From: DASWNP01 sp036399175
GTDB lineage: Bacteria; Acidobacteriota; Blastocatellia; Pyrinomonadales; Pyrinomonadaceae
Direction: 5' to 3'
Assembly (NCBI GenBank): GCA_036399175.1
Contig: DASWNP010000059.1
Location: 1-64,000 of the forward strand
Length of the DNA: 64,000 nt
Below, piece by piece: positions 61,079 through 64,000 of this stretch (positions within the stretch are counted from its first letter, which is position 1; each line of letters starts with the position of its first letter). A program made the translations under genes and the position numbers. Below the pieces are notes generated by a model that saw only the letters and a program-made list of their open reading frames with translations, was not told the DNA's origin and did no database searches.

Positions 61079-61114
61079 ATGAGTTCTAATCACAGTGAGG
61101 TGGCTGAGGCCTGA
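61079..61114 (+). CDS. leader mini-ORF (11 codons) with an extended in-frame continuation
   Basis: ATG at 61079, 13 nt after GGAGG, encodes MSSNHSEVAEA and stops at TGA 61112-61114, in the loop of the first hairpin. The same frame continues after TGA for 20 more codons with GC-rich third positions (KASNGAIEKSHQTPFEAATH) to TAA at 61175-61177. It may be a regulatory leader peptide; readthrough is speculative. Confidence 0.45.
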   Translation: MSSNHSEVAEA

Positions 61115-61222
61115 AAAGCCTCGAACGGCGCTATCGAGAAGTCACACCAGACTCCGTTCGAGGCGGCGACCCACTAAGCAAGGTTGTGAACGGTCGGAAG
61201 GCCAATTCCATCAGTTCACCGG

Positions 61223-61255
61223 AAAGCCCGCGAAACAAGCGGGCTTTCTTCTTTT
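61223..61255 (+). terminator. intrinsic terminator of the small RNA unit
   Basis: AAAGCCCGC (61223-61231) pairs with GCGGGCTTT (61239-61247), loop GAAACAA, followed by CTTCTTTT. Confidence 0.85.
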
Positions 61256-61302
61256 ATGACGACTCGCTCGCCCGCTCCATGAAGCCCTCGTCCAAAATTC
61301 TC

Positions 61303-62574
61303 TTACCTTAAAACCTGCCTCGCCGCCGCCCGGTTTCCGTCGTTTTTCGCGGGCGTGAGGCCGAGAATCCGCGCCATGATGTTGTAGACGTGGATGTTTT
61401 CAAACGGCTCGACGACCTTCCCTCTCTTGAAAGCCGCGCCGTGAGCGATGAAGATTGCTCGCATGGATTCGAGCGCATTGTCGTAGCCGTGCGCGCCTTT
61501 CAACTTTTGCAAATCGCCCTTTTTTCTCATCTCTTCAAAGCGTTGGCGGTTCGTCAGAATCCAGCCCTCTTCCGGCAGAACGACGAGCGGGGCGATGCGC
61601 GGGCTGTGCCGGTAGTGAAAGCGTTCGGGGATTTCCGACTTTCGGTAAACCTGAGCCTGCCGGGGCAGCCTGGTTTTCAAGACCGAATAAATCTGTTCCT
61701 CTCGCCCTACTCGCGGAAAAATCTGGACGATTTCGGATGTCCAGAAGATTCGCTCGGCGAGGGCGGTATCGAAAATTTCGTCAAGCAGAATGGCGTTATT
61801 AAAATTAACTTTCGCCATGCCGTGGTCGGAAACGATTATCAGATTAACTTTCCCGAAGATTTTTCGCGCTTCCAAGCCACGTATGAGCCTGCCGATTTCG
61901 CCGTCAACTCTGGCGACGGCGTTCCCGGTTTCCACCGAATCAGGGCTCGAGGCGTGTCCCGCGTCGTCCACGTCGCTGAAATAGAGGCTCAGGCACGTCG
62001 GGCGCTCGGCGGGCGGCAAATCGAGCCAGGATAAAATCGCGTCCACCCGCGCGGCGTTCGGCATTTTCTCGTCGTAGCGTTTCCAAAAGGTCGGACGCCG
62101 TCCGGCAATCTCTGTCTCTGTGCCGGGGAAGAAAATCGAGCCGGATTTTTGACCCTGCTTTTCGGCCGTCACCCAAATCGGCTCGCCCAGCCACCAGCGC
62201 CCGCTCTCCACCTCCGCACGGTTGCCGAGAGTGAAGACGGCTTTAAGCTCCCGGTCGTAGATGCTGTTTTCGACGATTCCGTGATTTTGCGGATAGAGCC
62301 CCGTCGCAATCGTGTAATGGTTGGGGTAAGTCTTGGTCGGAAAAGAGGGAATGAGCCAGCGCGCCCTCACGCCTTTGCGCGCCAAAAGGTTGAGGTGCGG
62401 AGGCTTATACTTCGTCAGGTAGTCGTAGCGAAAGCCGTCGAGCGAAATCAGAATGACTGTCGGTTTGAGACGCCTGACGGGTTTCACTTCGGCGCAAACC
62501 GAAAAGACCGCCCCCAGCAGAAGCAGCACTGCCAGCGAAACGGACTGCGCCTGCCCGACGATTTTTCTTTTCAT
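61303..62574 (-). CDS. secreted type I phosphodiesterase / nucleotide pyrophosphatase
   Basis: An exported alkaline-phosphatase-fold enzyme of the ENPP type (PF01663), 423 aa. A signal peptide precedes ISLDGFRYDYL (first Asp ligand). The nucleophile is Thr in FPTKTYPNHYTI; other ligands are in YFSDVDDAGH, VSDHGMAK and GAHGYDN. Expected substrates are nucleotide or lipid phosphodiesters. Its codon use is noticeably less GC-rich than neighbouring genes (many AAA, TTT, ATT codons), suggesting later acquisition. It lies head-away from the gene at 62692. Confidence 0.9.
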   Translation of the reverse strand: MKRKIVGQAQSVSLAVLLLLGAVFSVCAEVKPVRRLKPTVILISLDGFRYDYLTKYKPPHLNLLARKGVRARWLIPSFPTKTYPNHYTIATGLYPQNHGIVENSIYDRELKAVFTLGNRAEVESGRWWLGEPIWVTAEKQGQKSGSIFFPGTETEIAGRRPTFWKRYDEKMPNAARVDAILSWLDLPPAERPTCLSLYFSDVDDAGHASSPDSVETGNAVARVDGEIGRLIRGLEARKIFGKVNLIIVSDHGMAKVNFNNAILLDEIFDTALAERIFWTSEIVQIFPRVGREEQIYSVLKTRLPRQAQVYRKSEIPERFHYRHSPRIAPLVVLPEEGWILTNRQRFEEMRKKGDLQKLKGAHGYDNALESMRAIFIAHGAAFKRGKVVEPFENIHVYNIMARILGLTPAKNDGNRAAARQVLR

Positions 62575-62691
62575 CCGAGAATTTTCTCCTTTTCCGACGA
62601 TTTTTTCACACGCTATTCGCCCGCCTCAAGTTTTCCTCAAGTCGCCTTCGCATAATCGGGACAGTTGAATTTACCCGGACGGAGATTCGAG

Positions 62692-63180
62692 ATGAAGAGG
62701 GTGGCGGCGAGCTTCTGTTTGTTGCTGATTATGGCGTGCGGCGCTTCGGCCAAAGAGTGGCGCGGCATCATGCCGCTTCATTCGACGCGCGTGGACGTGG
62801 TGCGCGCCATCGGCGAGCCCGCTTTTCAGGACTACGTCTTCGACGTGGAAGAAGGGCGCGCGACCATCAGATTTTCCGTCCAGCCCTGCGAACAGAGCGT
62901 GCTTGATAATTTGACCGCCTGGCGCGTCTCGGGCGATACGGTGCTCGACATCTCGCTCTTTCTGAAGCAGCCCGTCGCCGTCGCGGGGCTGAATCTGACC
63001 GAGGCCGACGGCTACGAGCAGCAGTCGGACGATTCGGGCATCGTCAACTACCGCAACAGGAAAGAAGGCATCATCTACACGGCCGCCGAGGGCGTCGTCT
63101 TCTCAATCACTTACGGCCCCTCGGAGAAGGACGGCCACCTGCGCTGCGAGGGTTCCGAGCCGGGCAGGGAAGCCAGATAG
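62692..63180 (+). CDS. exported hypothetical protein
   Basis: A 162-residue protein with a signal peptide (MKRVAASFCLLLIMACGASA). A lipoprotein reading with the Cys at residue 15 is possible but the preceding residues are not ideal. The mature part starts KEWRGIMPLHSTRVDVVRAIG, a pattern seen in small exported Acidobacteria proteins of unknown function, and is rich in Asp/Glu. GGAG before the ATG at 62692 decides the start. A terminator follows at 63221. Confidence 0.65.
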   Translation: MKRVAASFCLLLIMACGASAKEWRGIMPLHSTRVDVVRAIGEPAFQDYVFDVEEGRATIRFSVQPCEQSVLDNLTAWRVSGDTVLDISLFLKQPVAVAGLNLTEADGYEQQSDDSGIVNYRNRKEGIIYTAAEGVVFSITYGPSEKDGHLRCEGSEPGREAR

Positions 63181-63220
63181 CTCGCATTTTAAGAACGACC
63201 GCTCGCGTCAAGCTCGACGC

Positions 63221-63262
63221 AAAACCCGCGCGACTCTGAAACAGGTTCGCGCGGGTTTTCGT
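63221..63262 (+). terminator. intrinsic terminator, works in both directions
   Basis: AAAACCCGCGCGA pairs with TCGCGCGGGTTTT, loop of about 14 nt, followed by CGTTT. It lies between convergent genes. Confidence 0.8.
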
Positions 63263-63313
63263 TTGCCGCAAAGGCGAAAAAGCTACGGCGGGTGGATTTT
63301 GCCGGGAGGCGTT

Positions 63314-63652
63314 TTAGTAGCGTCTGGCCGAACGGCGACGCTTGCGTATGCCGTAGGTGTAGACGGCAGCGCCGCCGCCTCCGGCCAGCGCGCCGATGGC
63401 CGCGCCCTTCTTGCCTCCGGCCAAGCCCCCAATCAACGCGCCGCCGACCGCGCCTCCGGCGGTCGTCAGCTTGTCTCGATGCTTCTGCCAGAAACTACGC
63501 CCGTGTTTATGTCCGTCGCCGACGCAGCTTCGGTGCGTGTGCGTGACGTTGCCGTGACGGTGTCTCATGTTGCCGCACTGCGCCTGCGCCGCGACGGGCG
63601 CGACGACGACCAGCATGGCCGCCATCAGCAGTGTCGCCATAAATTTCTTCAT
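63314..63652 (-). CDS. exported His-rich protein with glycine-zipper segment
   Basis: A 112-residue protein: signal peptide (MKKFMATLLMAAMLVVVAPVAAQAQ), a His-rich stretch with two Cys (CGNMRHRHGNVTHTHRSC), a Lys/Arg segment, then a Gly/Ala zipper (GGAVGGALIGGLAGGKKGAA) and a basic end. The zipper suggests membrane or oligomer contacts; the histidines could bind metal. AAGGAG 11 nt before the ATG at 63652 makes this start better than the upstream GTG. Confidence 0.65.
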   Translation of the reverse strand: MKKFMATLLMAAMLVVVAPVAAQAQCGNMRHRHGNVTHTHRSCVGDGHKHGRSFWQKHRDKLTTAGGAVGGALIGGLAGGKKGAAIGALAGGGGAAVYTYGIRKRRRSARRY

Positions 63653-63693
63653 ACCTTGATTCACTCCTTCGTTGTTGTCTGAAGGGAGAGACC

Positions 63694-63788
63694 TGAAAAC
63701 AGAGGTCGGAGGTCAGAGGTCAGTGAAAGAGGCTGTTGAAATCAGTTCTGGTTTTTGACTGACCTTTGGCCTCCTTCCTCTGACCGCT
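63694..63788. repeat. heptad hairpin, class D
   Basis: Left units GGTCGGA, GGTCAGA, GGTCAGT; loop GAAAGAGGCTGTTGAAATCAG with GTTTTTGACTGA; right units CTGACCT, TTGGCCT, CCTTCCT, CTGACC. Less perfect than the copy at 54656. Confidence 0.8.
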
Positions 63789-63794
63789 TCTTTT

Positions 63795-64000
63795 TCAGCC
63801 TCCGTACTGGCGTTGCGCGATTTTGGCGAGGGCGATGGTGAGAGCGGCGGCTCCGAGAGTTTTGACGGCGGTCGGCTGCCTGGCGTAGAAGTCGCTGACC
63901 CTATCGACGATGGAAGGGTCTTGGTTGGCGGCCTGCTCGGCGATGCGCTGTAAGGCTTCGGGCGAAACCTGTTCGGCCTGTTCGGGAGTTATCTCCTGCT
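63795..64000 (-). CDS. hypothetical protein, C-terminal part (cut by window edge)
   Basis: An open frame from the right edge to TGA at 63797-63795, about 67 residues visible. It reads EITPEQAEQVSPEALQRIAE, then QDPSIVDRVSDFYARQPTAV, then a small hydrophobic stretch (TLGAAALTIALAKIAQ) and QYGG. I do not recognise a named family. The stop lies just past a class D heptad hairpin. Confidence 0.6.
   Translation of the reverse strand, partial: QEITPEQAEQVSPEALQRIAEQAANQDPSIVDRVSDFYARQPTAVKTLGAAALTIALAKIAQRQYGG

Larger units (their letters stand above)
61050..61255 (+). ncRNA. unclassified small transcript: anti-SD match, mini-ORF, competing hairpins, terminator
   Basis: About 205 nt from promoter to terminator. 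AAAGGAGGTGATCC (61058-61071) is a 14-nt exact complement of a typical bacterial 16S 3' end. Hairpin one: GAGGC (61106-61110) with GCCTC (61118-61122). Hairpin two: GCCTCGAACGG (61118-61128) with CCGTTCGAGGC (61154-61164), which excludes the first. A third stem GTGAAC/GTTCAC (61186, 61214) encloses a GGAA-tetraloop helix. I cannot match it to a known RNA class from memory. Confidence 0.6.

Overview
The window is GC-rich, densely packed bacterial chromosome. It carries only cellular genes: no transposase, phage gene, rRNA or CRISPR array was seen. The gene mix (DUF2270, zf-TFIIB, YggT, secreted Ycf48-like propeller, secreted TPR metallopeptidase, scattered hut genes, a MoaD-MoaE fusion) and the short intergenic heptamer repeats suggest Acidobacteriota, perhaps class Blastocatellia. 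That placement is inference from gene content; no rRNA is present to prove it.

Layout. 1-5.8 kb: membrane proteins, an aldo/keto reductase, a PLP decarboxylase and a CysQ-like phosphatase. 6-10.7 kb: a signalling block with a sensor kinase, an NtrC-type regulator and a single-domain receiver, the last preceded by an excellent sigma-54 promoter and a four-site operator. 10.9-20.6 kb: sbcD, a Lon-domain protein, the MoaD-MoaE fusion, a receiver protein, gyrA, a PilZ protein, a PlsC-like acyltransferase and a GNAT enzyme. 20.8-31.2 kb: suhB, an overlapping hutU-esterase-M24 peptidase operon, cell-wall enzymes (M23, L,D-transpeptidase) and hutH. 31.3-36.9 kb: tadA, two tRNA-Ser genes, the SRP RNA gene and dnaX, a classical neighbourhood. 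37-48.7 kb: two large secreted proteins, rnhA, the SbcC/Rad50 partner of sbcD, lepA, a ROK kinase and three small antitoxin-like genes. 48.9-64 kb: Usp, DedA, GHMP kinase, Crp/Fnr, Nudix, orotate phosphoribosyltransferase-like protein, recR-ybaB, a UvrD-type helicase, hutI, an unexplained small RNA unit, a phosphodiesterase and small secreted proteins.

The most striking feature is a family of about two dozen intergenic hairpins built from tandem 7-bp repeats with inverted copies across a short loop. The heptamer differs between loci (GTRAATC, GATGAAT, GTGACGA, GGTCAGA, AGTCTGG, GGGGTTA, ATTGATT types), but the architecture is the same. Nearly every heptad contains TGA or TAA on one strand. 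Because 7 is not a multiple of 3, the arms close all reading frames, and many neighbouring genes end inside the first heptad. The opposite arm often ends in a short pyrimidine tract directly against the next ATG, usually with no Shine-Dalgarno sequence. Similar heptad arrays (STRR) are known from cyanobacteria; I know of no functional description of this arrangement.

The second item to examine is at 61.01-61.26 kb: a consensus promoter, a 14-nt perfect match to the 16S anti-Shine-Dalgarno region, an 11-codon ORF, two mutually exclusive hairpins and an intrinsic terminator in about 205 nt. The third is the sigma-54 promoter with its TGTRGACA operator array. Two other palindromic elements (20645-20768 and 29497-29718) look like non-autonomous repeats.
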